Positions 1 to 16,199 of a DNA stretch of 64,000 bases are shown here, piece by piece. Where the stretch lies: positions 402,280,185 to 402,344,184 of the forward strand of contig NC_134354.1 in NCBI RefSeq assembly GCF_048569485.1. Reading direction: 5' to 3'. A model generated the notes under the pieces. It was not told where the DNA came from, did not search any database, and saw nothing but the letters and a program-made list of their open reading frames with translations. Within the stretch, counting starts at the first letter, position 1. Each line of letters opens with the position of its first letter. This DNA comes from Anomaloglossus baeobatrachus (Eukaryota > Chordata > Amphibia > Anura > Aromobatidae). Both the position numbers and the translations under genes were made by a program.

Positions 1-2997
1 ATCGCCTCAATGGCCCAAGGAGATTTCCTGGCATCAATAGACATCAAAGATGCTTATCTCCACGTACCGATTGCGCCAGAGCATCAGCGCTTCCTGCGCT
101 TCGCCATAGGGGACGAACACCTTCAGTTCGTGGCACTACCTTTTGGCCTGGCAACAGCCCCACGGGTCTTCACCAAGGTCATGGCAACAGTGGTGGCAAT
201 CCTACACTCTCAGGGACACTCGGTGATCCCTTACTTAGACGATCTACTTGTCAAGGCACCCTCTCAAGGGGCATGCCAACACAGCCTGAACATTGCTCTG
301 GAAACTCTCCAGAGTTTCGGGTGGATCATCAATTTTCCAAAGTCAAATCTGACACCGGCCCAATCACTGACATATCTTGGCATGGAGTTTCATACTCTCT
401 CAGCGATAGTGAAGCTTCCGCTGAACAAACAGCGTTCACTACAGACAGGGGTGCAATCTCTCCTTCATGGTCAGTCACACCCCCTGAGGCGCCTCATGCA
501 CTTCCTAGGGAAGATGGTGGCAGCAATGGAGGCAGTTCCTTTTGCGCAGTTTCAGCTGCGCCCACTTCAATGGGACATTCTCCGCAAATGGGACAGGAAG
601 TCGACGTCCCTCGACAGGAACGTCTCCCTTTCTCGGGCAGCCAAAGCTTCCCTTCAGTGGTGGCTTCTTCCCACTTCTCTGTCGAAGGGGAAATCCTTCC
701 TGCCCCCATCCTGGGCTGTGGTCACGACGGACGCGAGCCTGTCAGGGTGGGGAGCGGTCTTTCTCCACCACAGGGCTCAGGGGACTTGGACTCAGAGTCC
801 TCCCTTCAGATCAATGTTCTGGAGATAAGGGCAGTGTATCTTGCCCTAAAGGCGTTCCAGCCGTGGCTGGAAGGCAAACAGATCCGAATTCAGTCGGACA
901 ACTCCACAGCGGTGGCATACATCAACCACCAAGGCGGGACACGCAGTCGGCAAGCCTTCCAGGAAGTTCGGCGGATTCTGCTGTGGGTGGAAGCCACAGC
1001 CTCCACCATATCCGCAGTTCACATCCCGGGCGTAGAAAACTGGGAAGCAGACTTTCTCAGTCGCCAGGGAATGGACGCAGGGGAATGGTCCCTTCACCCG
1101 GACGTGTTTCAGGAGATCTGTTGCCGCTGGGGCATGCCGGACGTTGACCTAATGGCGTCTCGGCACAACAACAAGGTCCCGACGTTCATGGCACGGTCTC
1201 AAGATCACAGAGCTCTGGCGGCAGACGCCTTAGTTCAGGATTGGTCGCAGTTTCAACTCCCTTATGCGTTTCCTCCTCTGGCACTGTTGCCCAGAGTGTT
1301 ACGCAAGATCAGGGCCGACTGCCGCCGCGCCATCCTCATCGCTCCAGACTGGCCGAGGAGGTCGTGGTACCCGGATCTGTGGCATCTCACGGTCGGCCAA
1401 CCGTGGGCACTACCAGACCGACCAGACTTGCTGTCTCAAGGGCCGTTTTTCCATCTGAATTCTGCGGCCCTGAACCTGACTGTGTGGCCATTGAGTCCTG
1501 GATCCTAGCGTCTTCAGGATTATCTCAAGAGGTCATTGCCACCATGAGACAGGCTAGGAAACCAACGTCCGCCAAGATCTACCACAGGACGTGGAAAATA
1601 TTCCTGTCGTGGTGCTCTGCTCAGGGTGTTTCTCCCTGGCCGTTTACCTTGCCCACTTTTCTGTCCTTCCTTCAATCCGGATTAGAAAAGGGTTTGTCAC
1701 TAGGCTCACTTAAGGGACAAGTCTCTGCGCTCTGTCTTTTTTCAGAAGCGCCTAGCCAGACTTCCACAGGTACGTACGTTCCTGCAGGGGGTTTGTCACA
1801 TCGTACCTCCTTACAAGCGTCCGTTAGAACCCTGGGATCTGAACAGGGTGCTGATGGTTCTTCAGAAACCACCGTTCGAGCCAATGAGGGATATCTCTCT
1901 CTCACGCCTTTCGCAGAAGGTGGTTTTCCTAGTAGCAGTCACTTCGCTTCGGAGAGTGTCTGAGCTAGCAGCGTTGTCGTGCAAAGCCCCTTTCCTGGTG
2001 TTTCACCAGGACAAGGTGGTTCTGCGTCCGGTTCCGGAATTCCTCCCTAAGGTGGTATCCCCCTTTCATCTCAATCAGGATATCTCCTTACCCTCTTTTT
2101 GTCCTCATCCAGTTCACCAATGTGAAAAGGATTTGCACTTGTTAGATCTGGTGAGAGCACTCAGATTCTACATTTCTCGTACGGCGCCCCTGCGCCGCTC
2201 GGATGCACTCTTTGTCCTTGTCGCTGGCCAGCGTAAAGGGACACAAGCTTCCAAATCAACCCTGGCTCGGTGGATCAAGGAACCAATTCTCGAGGCTTAG
2301 CGTTCCTCCGGGCTTCCGGTTCCCTCAGGGCTGAAGGCCCATTCTACTAGGGCCGTGGGAGCGTCCTGGGCCTTGCGGCACCAGGCTACGGCTCAGCAGG
2401 TGTGTCAGGCGGCTACCTGGTCGAGCCTGCACACTTTCACGAAACACTATCAGGTGCATACCTATGCTTTGGCAGATGCCAGCCTAGGTAGGCGAGTCCT
2501 TCAGGCGGCGGTTGGCCACCTGTAGGACGGAGCCGGTTGCGGCTCTATTATGAGGTATTATTTACCCACCCAGGGACTGCTTTTGGACATCCTAATTGTC
2601 TGGGTCTCCCAATGGAGCGACAAAGAAGGGAATTTTGTTTACTTACCGTAAATTCCTTTTCTTCTAGCTCCAATTGGGAGACCCAGCACCCGCCCCTGTT
2701 TTTTGTGTACACATGTTGTTCATGTTGAATGGTTTCAGTTCTCCGATATTCCTTCGGATTGAATTTACTTTAAACCAATTATAATTTTTTCCTCCTTCTT
2801 CTTGCTTTTGCACCAAAACTGAGTAGCCCGTGAGCACGGGGGGTGTATAGGCAGAAGGGGAGGGGCTTTACACTTTTAGTGTAATACTTTGTGTGGCCTC
2901 CGGAGGCATAAGCTACGGTATACACCCAATTGTCTGGGTCTCCCAATTGGAGCTAGAAGAAAAGGAATTTACGGTAAGTTAACCAAATTCCCTTCTT
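1..2997 (+). mobile_element. DIRS-type tyrosine-recombinase retroelement, 3' part (cut by window start)
   Basis: The frame from position 10 is a DIRS reverse transcriptase (it carries the YLDD catalytic motif), followed by RNase H-like and tyrosine-recombinase sequence to about 2.5 kb. An internal complementary region lies at about 2598-2686 and the 3' terminal inverted repeat at about 2817-2997. It is closely related to the whole-looking copy at 33.5-39.5 kb. The RT segment differs by roughly 15 residues in 260 by eye, so it is fairly young. It is a fossil with a few breaks, and its 5' part lies outside the window. It lies 2 kb upstream of SRSF10 exon 3 in the same orientation, most likely in an SRSF10 intron. 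Confidence 0.9.
2598..2686 (+). repeat. DIRS internal complementary region (first copy)
   Basis: The segment joins, back to back, the complements of the two outer ends of the element: a piece with GGGTCTCCCAATGGAGCGAC followed by one with TTACCGTAAATTCC. This fused-ends arrangement is the hallmark of DIRS elements and is thought to template the circular intermediate. Confidence 0.8.
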
Positions 2998-3151
2998 TGT
3001 TTGATCTTTGCCGTAGAATTCTTCTCTCCCTGAACTAAATTTATGGTTATCCTGTGATGGAATAATATACACAGAAGCTAATCTAAGGAGGGGGGGAAAA
3101 GCATCCTGTATCAACAATGGGTGTCATAAAGCAAGCTTCCACCCACCATAA

Positions 3152-3352
3152 GGGTGCTTTACACGCTGCGACATCGCTAGCGATCTCATTAGCGATGTGA
3201 CACTCCAGATCGCAGCTGCGATCTGCCGAGATCGCACATGTGACCGGCCCTATAAAAACGACCTATGTGCAATCTCGGCAGATCGCATCTGCGATCTGCC
3301 GTGTCACATCGCTAATGAGGTCACTAGCGATGTCGCAGAGTGTAAAGCACCC
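3152..3352. mobile_element. Palindromic MITE, Harbinger-like
   Basis: The ends are GGGTGCTTTACAC and its complement, and most of the 201 bp is self-complementary with repeated GCGATCTG/CAGATCGC blocks. The flanks are TAA on the left and TAT on the right, an imperfect 3-bp target duplication of the TWA type used by PIF/Harbinger elements. No coding content. It lies upstream of SRSF10 exon 3. Confidence 0.7.
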
Positions 3353-4378
3353 TATAGTGAAGTAACTATACATAGACTCTAGTGTGATCATAATACCTAA
3401 TTGCCGTCACTCTACCTTTTTCTCCACATCTGCAACTAGTGCTCCATTATCCTTGTCAAAAAAGTGGCAGCTGCAGAGGTGTGGGCAGACCTTTCAATTT
3501 GCCACTGACTTTAGACACTAGTTATAGATCACAGGACTGTCTTAAGAGTTGAGTTAAAATGCAGCCGAGCAGCAAACATGAGGAAATATTAGTCACTTAT
3601 CCTACCTGTGGGTACTGACTTCAGTATATTTTTATCTACATTCCCCATCTTTGTCTGCTGTCATATCACCATGCATATCAGGATCTTTTCACAAGTTGCT
3701 GCTTTGCTGCTTTTTTCCATGCATTTTATAACCGCAAAATAATGGCAGTTCCTACAATGGGATTCAAATGGTGCACTTTATTCCCCCCACCCCAGTTTTT
3801 TGAGCAACGCTGTGTGCGTTTTGTTATTTTTATAAAGCTTTAGCGTATATTCACTCTGCAATTTAGCTATGGTTATTGAACATGAAAAACCCATCAAAAA
3901 CATGCGTAGCGTGTGTAATTTTTTTTTTTTTTTTGCTGCAAACTCCGCATTTTTCATGCTTTTTACAAAAAGCTGCAAAAGAGCACTGTGAGAATGAATT
4001 GTGGCTGTCTGGTATTGTCTGGCAGCTCAGATTTAATCTTGTAGTATTTGATTGTACCCCACACCTATTGGGTATTGATGACCTATTGTAAGAATAAGCC
4101 ATAATTATGTTATGAAATGGCCCTTTTAAACATAGATGCAAGTATGTTAAACATCCCCTTAACCTCTAGTTCCCTAGTTTCTTTGCAGGAATATTTCTTA
4201 TCAATAGAACTGTCATTTCTGTAACAATTAGGGATGGGTTAATAACATTGACATAAGACTTTTAGTTCTGTTAGCCACCCATTACCCTGGACTTGGTACT
4301 TTCACATCTGTTTTGATTTCCTTTTAATAACGTTTTCATAGAAAAGAGAGCACAAGCAACACTTTTTTTTCCTGTTAA
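3353..4378. other. Intronic AT-rich DNA upstream of SRSF10 exon 3, no gene seen
   Basis: AT-rich sequence with poly-T runs near 3920. I looked for SRSF10 exon 2 (the RNP1-encoding exon) here and did not find it, so it probably lies left of the window. Confidence 0.5.
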
Positions 4379-4819
4379 AGGGGTTTTCCGAGACTATTAT
4401 ACTTTTGTACTATAGGCTTCAGAACCAACAGGCAATTCATTGCTACCTACAGTACCTGCCTGTTCTGCCCAGGTCAGATTTTTGTCAGCACACAGTGGTC
4501 AAAGATCGCTCCTGCCATTAGTTCTGCAGGTTCCACTGGTGTCGCATCAACAGAGCAGCTACTTCTCCTTAGCTTTGCTCTGTCAACGTGGTGTGACTGG
4601 TGATTTCATTCTGATTGATGGGCAGGTGGCTGTCAGTCGGTGTAATGCCAGCAGAGATAGGAAGTAGGAGAGCTTCTCTGTTAACATAACATCAGCAGGA
4701 GCCGTCTGTGACCACTCTGAGCAGATACCAGTTAGAACAGGCAGATATTTGTTAGTAACTACCTGCCTGTTCCTTGCTACGCATGCAGTAAAAACTAAAT
4801 TGGTGCTGGATTACCCCTT
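4379..4819. mobile_element. TTAA-flanked MITE (Kolobok or piggyBac type)
   Basis: The left end reads TTAA-AGGGGTTTTCC and the right end ATTACCCCTTT-TTAA, giving inverted ends flanked by TTAA. Internal inverted copies of an ACCTGCCTGTTC block are present. It is non-coding and lies about 170 bp before SRSF10 exon 3. The superfamily is inferred from the TTAA target and AGGG ends only. Confidence 0.6.
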
Positions 4820-4968
4820 TTAAGTATATGATCTGCAACAGAGGCTTTGAAGAGAGCTTGCTTAAGTGAACATAAATGGTGAAATGGTTTGGCTATTTAA
4901 TTGTATGTCTTGATTTATGTTGAACATATTGCACAAATAGCTTGTATTTTATCCACACAATACTGTAA

Positions 4969-8722
<3,754 letters not shown>

Positions 8723-9950
8723 ATTAGCTCCTGTAAACCGTTTAATTCATAAAGATGTTTGTTTTTTATTTTTTCTCCTTTATCCCTCCTAATGTGCTAC
8801 AGTCATTACATTTTCTATTCCCATCTGACAGCAGCTGATCAAAGTAGAATAGAATCTTACACTCAGTAGAATAGAATTATTTTATTTTTTTTCTGTTGGC
8901 ATTTGTCTTAAATGTTTTTGCTACTTCTTGAAATGCTGAAAGGACAGTTTGGTATTGGAGTGTCTACCAGAGTTACTAGCTTGTCTAGCCACAAGACACT
9001 AAACCAAAAATCAATTGCTAATGGACCATAAAAGTATTCTTTATTCTTAACGTTAGTTGTTCTGGCTTCTACCCTGTCATGGTAAACTGTGTTCTGCCTA
9101 TTTAAAAAGGGAAATATACTTAGGCATGGTGCTGCATAATGGTTATTGGGTATTAAAGGTCCCCGCACTATAAAATGGTAAAACACAATTCTTTTTTTTT
9201 ATTATTATATATCCATCAGCTTTGAATATCCTGAGGACCTTTTTTAAATGTAGCCCATACTAGCCTGCACCATGATGTATGAGTATTGATTTGAACTGAT
9301 TCTATAAATATGGCCTAAAACACTCTAAAGTAAATACATTGGCTCTAAGGACATATGCAGGTGCAGTTAAATAGTTCTTGGCATGATTTTTTTTTTTTCT
9401 CTCTGATGCCTGCCTCACATGTATTAGTGTACAGGTTGCAATGCCTCGATTGACTGTGGGTCTCTTAAGCTCAATGATTAGCCTCACAGGCTTATATGGG
9501 ATTGTTAGCATGTGTCAAGAGGCCAGCATCCAGTCCAGTAATCGTGGTCTGTACACTGATCATTAAATGCAGATGTATGAAGCAGGCCTAATCTATGCCC
9601 TGCTTTTACATATGTTTTACATTCTATTTCTATTCTGCCCATTTTGTCTTAGTTCTTAAGCTTTCATTCAATAGCTGCAGGAGAAACCTATCTACTTTAA
9701 ATATGCAAAATTGACCTGAATGTTGCGTTTCACATATACACCTTATGTTTGCATGTTAACACTGATACGCGTTATAGTAACTTCCCTTCTACATGAGAGG
9801 CTAGGGACACATGGGATATTTTTTATAAATCTAAAGCCTTTGGGTAGCCAAGCAGGTGATCCCAGAAGGAAGAGTTCGTTTAACAGACAAAAGCACTGAC
9901 AGTTTCTATTCATTTTAGACTAGGTAAATAAATGTTGTCAGTGGTTGTAT
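8723..9950 (+). other. SRSF10: Putative SRSF10 3' UTR
   Basis: AT-rich, free of recognisable repeats and directly after the stop codon. A canonical AATAAA at 9927-9932 is a candidate polyadenylation signal. The true end is not determined; earlier or later sites are possible. Confidence 0.45.
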
Positions 9951-10762
9951 GTTGGGGGATGAGTCAATTCTTTAGCAGATGTAAAGGCATCATATAATCC
10001 ATTGCTAAAAAAACAATGCAGGAAATGCTATGTATAGACTATAAAAAAAGTGACCATTTGGTCACGTTCTGATTTGAGTGATCAATGTGTATATTCACAA
10101 TTATATTTACTATATTTCAAAACGACATCTGTCCTCCTAGGTTTGTTTCTTATAGTTCATATTCTAAAATGTGTTCCTTATATGATGAATTTCATATTTG
10201 TCCAAAACCATTCTCCATTAAACTTAAGTTTTTTGTCTTATGTAATGCGAACTTTTTTTTAATATGTACCACTTTGTTTGGATTGACATTTTACCAGGTG
10301 ACAGTTATTTAATATATTTTACTGGATTTTTTTTTTCCATTTATTTGTATTAAATGTAAAAAAGTTACATTTAAAAAAAAGTAAAAATAAAAAATAAGCG
10401 CATTTGGGATCAGTGTACATAAAATTCTGACCTGTCAGAATTCAAAAAATAACCCATAGGATGAAAGGTGTCAGAATTTAGCATTTTTTTTTTCAGGTAT
10501 CTCACAATCACTACCCCTGAAAATAAAAACTGCAATACAAAAATGTTGTGCCCCACAAACCATACCAATGAAAATCAGAGCTTGCCATTGATGAGCCGTG
10601 TTGGAAGTGGCTCACGACACTCCGAGCCGAATATGGCTCTCCAGTATTAAGGTTGTGGACCACCGCCCTAGACAAAATGATTATCTGATAATCAAACATA
10701 TTGATGACATTTCCTGTAGGTAATTTTTTTTTTTTTTTTTTAATCACAGAAAATCCTTTTCA
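9951..10762. other. AT-rich intergenic DNA
   Basis: No gene seen. Around 10600-10670 a stretch with GGCTCACGACACTCCGAGCC and GTGGACCACCGCCCTAGA resembles the end of a hAT-like dispersed repeat. Poly-A/T runs are present near 10370 and 10725. Confidence 0.4.
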
Positions 10763-11315
10763 GAGCAGGGATGGGTAATTTTCCACATGAGAACGATGAC
10801 TGGTGGTCAAGGATACACCAATATTCTGAAGTTAATTCTGTGCAATATTATAATATAAAGTAGTAATATTTAATTTTTTAGCAGAATTAAGTATGCTGGC
10901 ATCCCCCCCCATGTAGACAATGAGCTCCCACAAAGCCTCTAAATACAATGAGCCCCCTCACATAGCCTCTCTATATAGTGAGCCCCACACCCTCTTATAT
11001 ATAGTATGAACCCCCACAGGCTCCACACTAGGAGTCCTCATATTGCCTGCAATATCCAGTATGAGCTGCCACATGGCTCCCATTCTTTGTGCTCTCATCC
11101 GGTGCATTGACACTCTGCTCTGCACATGTGATGTCATTGCATCTGCTGTGCTTCACTCTACTTGGTCTGCATCCTGAGGATGATATTTGCCTACTGGGGA
11201 GGGCATGGTGCAGCCCAATGTTTTCAGCCCTCCAGCTGTCAGTCCTTGGGCCTGACTGAAGCAGCTAGCGGGTCAGATGTGGCCTGCAGGCCGCATTTTT
11301 TCCCTGCCCTGCTTT
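10763..11315. mobile_element. hAT-like non-autonomous element (weak ends)
   Basis: AGCAGGGATGGG on the left is roughly inverted on the right as CCCTGCCCTGCT. The right part (GTGGCCTGCAGGCCGC) resembles widespread hAT-type ends. Inside is a degenerate ladder of about 45 bp with GAGCCCC and ACATAGCCTC. Non-coding. Confidence 0.4.
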
Positions 11316-11323
11316 AGAGAATT

Positions 11324-14300
11324 CTATTTTCCAGGACCACATGACAGCACCACAGGAGTTGCTTCCTCTGCCCTCTACAGGGACAGGAACACAAGAGGTT
11401 AAAAACCCCTCCCAACCTCTCCAGTGTTTTTCCTGTCATTGTACAGGACGGACGTAGGAACTTACCGGGATGTACGGGGTCCAGGTGGATCGAGGGGGGG
11501 CTCCGCTCTCTCTCCTTCCGGCCTGTCAAGACGCCCCAGGCCGACACCTCGCTGCACGGGGTCTCTCAGCCGCGCCGGTCGAGCTGCAGCTCCCGGCGCC
11601 TGCCGCCTCCCTCGGCCTCCAGCCACGCGAGACTTCTGGGCACAGCGTGGAGAACGCCGGCGCATGTGCGGACGCCGCATTTCCGGGTTAGTGCGGCCCT
11701 GGAAAGTTGGCGCGAATTTCAAAACGGTACTCGGACAGCAGGACTGCGACCTGGCCCCTTCACTCAGGTAATAAAAACCTGGAAGGGTAGGGTGGTGGTA
11801 CATTGGTTTTTCGTTAGGCTGCACGCCAGCACTGCCTGTGATGGCTGAAAAGGAATCAGACACTAAAACCCCTAAGGATGCCCAGGTCTCTAAGTGTCAG
11901 CCCTTCAGGGTTTCATTGCTCTGTAGCCGGGAGACTTGCCTTGTTCTTTTTTTTGCAGGGTGGAGGTTCTTCTGTGGGTTCTGGCACCATCCCCAAAAAG
12001 AAATGTACCACTAAAGTTAAACGTTGTGCGGTGTGTGATGTTAAACTCCCTGACACCTGTGTTAAAAAGCTCTGCGAGACCTGTATTACAAAACTGATCT
12101 CTGAAGAGCAGACTACCCTCCTGTCGGACATGAGGTCCATGATACGGGAGGAGGTTCAGGCTGTCGTTGCAAGTCATCTGCTCCCAGGGTGTTCACGAAG
12201 ATAATGACGGAAGTTGTGGCGCACCTGCGAATATCCAACGTGTCCATCATCCCTTACTTGGACAACCTTCTGCTGTTGGCGGATTCCCCGGAGGAGCTTT
12301 GCCGGACGATCACCACCACCTTGACTCTGCTGACGTCCCTCGGCTGGATCATAAACGATCAGAAGTCCAATCTCAGGGCGGAGACGAGAAAGGTGTTTCT
12401 GGGCATTCTTCTGGACTCCGATGCGCGAACATCCTTTTTGCCATCTCAAAAAGTAGTCATCAGGTCGAAAATCCGGACCTTCGGCCAAAAGAACCAGTGC
12501 TCCGTCAGAGAGGCCATGAGCATCCTGGGCATGATGACTTCCTGCATCCAATGTGTTCGCTGGAGTCAATTTCACTCCAGGCCACTCCAAAAGCTGATCC
12601 TGTCTTACACTGTGGGGTCCCGCTGGTCCCTCCATTGCAAGATTTCCCTGACCCCTCAGGTCATTCAAGGTCTCAGATGGTAGATGTGCAGGAAAAAATC
12701 TTCAATTGGGCGTTCTGTGGGACTGTTCGCCATCCGTCACGCTCACAACCGATGCCAGTCAGACGGGCTGGGATGCCCATGTGAACTCCCTTTACTTTCA
12801 AGGCAGGTGGCCCCTGGAGGTGTCAACCCAGTCGTCCAATTTCAGGGAGCTGCAAGCGGTCTGGCAGGCTCTACAGGCGGCTCCTCCCTTGTTCCACGGT
12901 CGCCATGTTCGGGTCCTCTCGGACAATGTTATGGCGGTAGCATTCCTTCGTCATCAGGGGGGCTCTCGCCACCCACCCCTGCAGGCTCTGTCATCACGGA
13001 TCTTTCAGTGGGTGGAACGCACGGTCCTCTCCATCTCGGCTATCCATCTCAGGGGCTCGGACAACCATCTCGCGGACTTCCTGAGCAGGCGCACGATCGA
13101 CCCATCGGAATGAGAGCTGAAGGACAGTGTCTTTCAGGATCTGGTCAAAAGATGGGGTACACCCCAGGTAGATTTGTTCGCGTCCAGGACCAATGCCAAA
13201 CTACCAATCTTCTCTCTGAATCCCCGGGATGCTCCGGCTGCGATCGATGCCATGGCCCAGCCTTGGTCCATGGGACTGGTGTACGCCTTTCCACCCCTGC
13301 CGTTGCTCCCCAGGGTACTCCGGAAGATTCAACAGGACGGCGCCCATGTGATTCTCATAGCCCCGTTTTGGCCCAAACGGAGCTGGTTCTCTTTACTCAG
13401 AAACCTGTTAGTTGCAGATCCGGTTCTCCTTCCCCTGACGGGCGATCTCCTCAGCCAGGGTCCAGTGCTTCACCTGGGCCTGGCTCACCTTCAGCTGTCG
13501 GCCTGGATCTTGAAGGGCGGTTCCTGAGACGGAAAGGCTTGTCATCTCTACACTCCAGGCAAGTCGTAAGCAGATTACCTGGACCATCTATGGGAAAATC
13601 TGGAAGAAATTCTGCTCCTTTTTGGGTGAAGAACCTGCTGACAGTTCTCGGCCTAATGTTCCGAAAATCTTGGATTTCTTGCAACTGGGATTCCGCAAGG
13701 CTCAGCGTCTTCTTTGACATGCCACTGGCGTCCAATCCCTGGATTGCCAGATTCGTGAAGGGGATTCAGCGCCTTTGCCCTCCAATTCGGCCCACAGTGC
13801 CTCCCTGGGATCTGACCTTGGTGCTCAATGGCCTTTGTGATTCTCCCTTTGAGCCCTTATCTACCATTTCGATGGAACATTTGTCCTTCAAGACGGTGTT
13901 TTTAGTGGCCATCAACACGGCTAAGCGGATTGGTGAATTACAGGCTTTGTCTATCAGGGAACCGTATCTTCAGGTCCTGGATGACAGGATTGTGCTGAAA
14001 CTTGATCCGACGTTTCACCCCAAGGTGGTCTCCTCTGCTACCCTGGAACAAGAAGTTGTTTTGCCATCCTTTTGCCACAACTACACGAACCAAAAGGAAC
14101 AGCGGCTGCATTCCTTGGATGTGAAGCGGACAGTACTGAGCTATTTGGAGGCCACCCGGAACTGGAGATTGAACTCAACCTTATTCCTTCAGTTTAGGGG
14201 AAAATATCGAGGCAAATCGGCATCTAAGGCTGTCCTGTCTCGATGGGTTAGATCCACAATATCCTCAACCTATCAATTGGCGGGTAAGACCCCACCAGAT

Positions 14301-14826
14301 CACCTTAGAACCCACTCCACTAGATCACTACCACATGGGCAGAAAGGGCGGGAGCTTCTTTAGACCAGATTTGCAAAACTGCCACTTGGTCAGGTCCCAA
14401 CACTTTTTGTAGGCACTACAAGTTGGATATTCTGTCCTCCCACCAGACCTCGTTCGGTAGGAAGGTGCTCCAGGCAGTAGTCCCCCCTAAGGATAAATTA
14501 ATTTGGTATTCTCCTGTGGTGCTGTCCTGGAAAATAGGAATTACTACCTACCGGTAATGATGTTTCCAGGATCCATCATGACAGCACCCTTATTTCCCTC
14601 CCTTTGTTTCTACTGCGTGTGCATTTACATTGTATGTAGCTCAAGCATGAATAAACGTGGTGTTATACCCATCCTGGTGTGGTACTTGAAAAGCCATTGG
14701 AGAGGTTGGGAGGGGGAGGGGTTTTTAACCTCTTGTGTTCCTGTCCCTGTAGAGGGCGGAGGAAGCAACTCCTGTGGTGCTGTCATGATGGATCCTGGAA
14801 ACATCATTACCGGTAGGTAGTAATTC
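11324..14826 (+). mobile_element. Broken DIRS element, second subfamily
   Basis: Terminal inverted repeats at about 11324-11445 and 14690-14826 share GGTTAAAAACCCCTCCC and its complement. An internal complementary region at about 14505-14590 again joins the complements of the two outer ends. Recognisable parts in order: a GC-rich leader, a cysteine-pair gag-like piece (about 12.0 kb), reverse transcriptase with YLD, RNase H-like sequence (about 12.7-13.1 kb) and tyrosine recombinase (about 13.6-14.4 kb). It is clearly shorter than the whole-looking copy at 33.5 kb and has several breaks. It belongs to a different subfamily, since its ends are unrelated in sequence. Confidence 0.88.
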
Positions 14827-14844
14827 CTATTTTTTGGTTTGAAT

Positions 14845-15227
14845 AAGACCGTAAAGATTTTTTTTTTTTCTCCTAGTTCCCTCTTTGGATACTGACTGGT
14901 AGGAACTAGAGCTGAGCTGATCACTTTGCTCAACCCTGATCCATAGTTCAGGTCAATAGCCTTAGTTGTGGACAGGAGTTGTACGAATTCCCGTGCAGTC
15001 TCGGGCTCCAGGTTCAGCTTATGATGTGCTACACAAGTGATATCTGCCAGCTCAGCTAATCGTAACCTAAACCTTGAATCCTGGTGGTTAAGAAAATTTG
15101 CCAGCTCCTGTAGACTGCGAAAGAATCTATTTGTAACAAATATTGAACTAATCTGTTTACTTTTTACTCTCCTTTTTCCCCTGATCAGCAAACGTGTTTC
15201 CATGAAGATTAAGTATTTGCAGTTCAT
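14845..15227 (-). other. Protein-like minus-strand open frame, unidentified
   Basis: The frame downstream of ATG at 15227 reads SLQELANFLNHQDS, RLAELADITCVAHHKLNLEP and EFVQLLSTTKAIDL, which has the look of a real helical protein segment, not a random frame. I do not recognise the family. It runs into the DIRS inverted repeat at 14826, so that part is not native. It may be a fragment of a transposase or gag of an older element, or one exon of an unknown gene; no convincing splice sites were found. Confidence 0.3.
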
Positions 15228-15269
15228 AAAATGTTAGTTTATTAAATGTAGGGGAATGATTCTGACTCC

Positions 15270-15480
15270 TTTTATATGGAATCTGTCACCAGGTTTTTTT
15301 TCTGCCTAATCTGAGAGCAGTGTAATGTAGGGGCAGAGAGCCTGATTCTAGCGGTGTCATTTACTCTGGACTGCTTTGTGTAGTTTCGATATAATATTTA
15401 TCCGTAGATTGTCAGTAAAGGGACTACTTGGTGTTCTGCCAAGTAGTTCAGCATATTCATGAGCTCTGTATACTTTTTCT
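15270..15480. repeat. Dispersed repeat with GGAATCTGTCACCAGG end
   Basis: GGAATCTGTCACCAGG followed by CTGCCTAATCTGAGAGCAG. I recall this as a common amphibian dispersed element; a related end, AAAGGGAACCTGGTATCAG, occurs at 56474. It is a partial copy and non-coding. Confidence 0.4.
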
Positions 15481-15983
15481 GCATCAGGAGCTAAAAAAAG
15501 CTTCTATAGATCTGCAAAGCCGTTCCATCGTCTTTGCCATACGTTTTATTAGACAATACAGGCTGAAAATTATGGCTTTTGGTAGTGAAATAATCACTAT
15601 ATATACATAATATACATACATACACATAGTGGTGTTCAGAAGGCCTGCATAGGATAAATTGATTTTTCAAGTTTTAAACGTTTTCTGTTGAATGTCTTCG
15701 ATGCTAACATGACATATTATATATGGTTTTATTCAGAAAACAATTTTGCATTCTCTCCCTGTAATATTTTTGCTTTTCAAGCAGTTTTGCTTGAAATTAT
15801 TGCAACAATATAGGAATTGAAAGCACAACTAAATATTGTACAGCTTCAGATCCAAAATTAGCCAATCACAAATGAGGTTCTTGTGACCAATCATAACCTG
15901 GATATGGCAGCCAATCACATTCCATTACAGTGCATCACATCTGCTGCATAGTTTGTTTGTTTTATCTGTAGGTCTATCTAGTG

Positions 15984-16168
15984 CAGTGTTTCTCAACTCC
16001 AGTCCTCAAGACCCACCAACAGGTCATGTTTTAAGGTTTTCCTCAATATTAGACAGGGAATAATTCAATCACCTGTGCAACACTAAGGAAATCCTGAAAA
16101 TCTGATTGAGGAAAACCTGAAAACATGATCTGTTGGTGGGTCTTGAGGACTGGAGTTGAGAAACACTG
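15984..16168. mobile_element. hAT MITE with perfect 8-bp target duplication
   Basis: The ends CAGTGTTTCTCAACTCCAGT and their complement enclose 185 bp. ATCTAGTG is present on both sides (15976-15983 and 16169-16176). This 8-bp duplication with CAGTG ends places it in the hAT superfamily. Non-coding. Confidence 0.9.
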
Positions 16169-16199
16169 ATCTAGTGAATCATACTATAGAGTTTTATGA

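Noticed and set aside
12684-14363. Very long open frame in the second DIRS
   Set aside because: Only part of it matches DIRS protein sequence; the rest is an out-of-frame shadow of a broken fossil element, so it is not listed as a gene.
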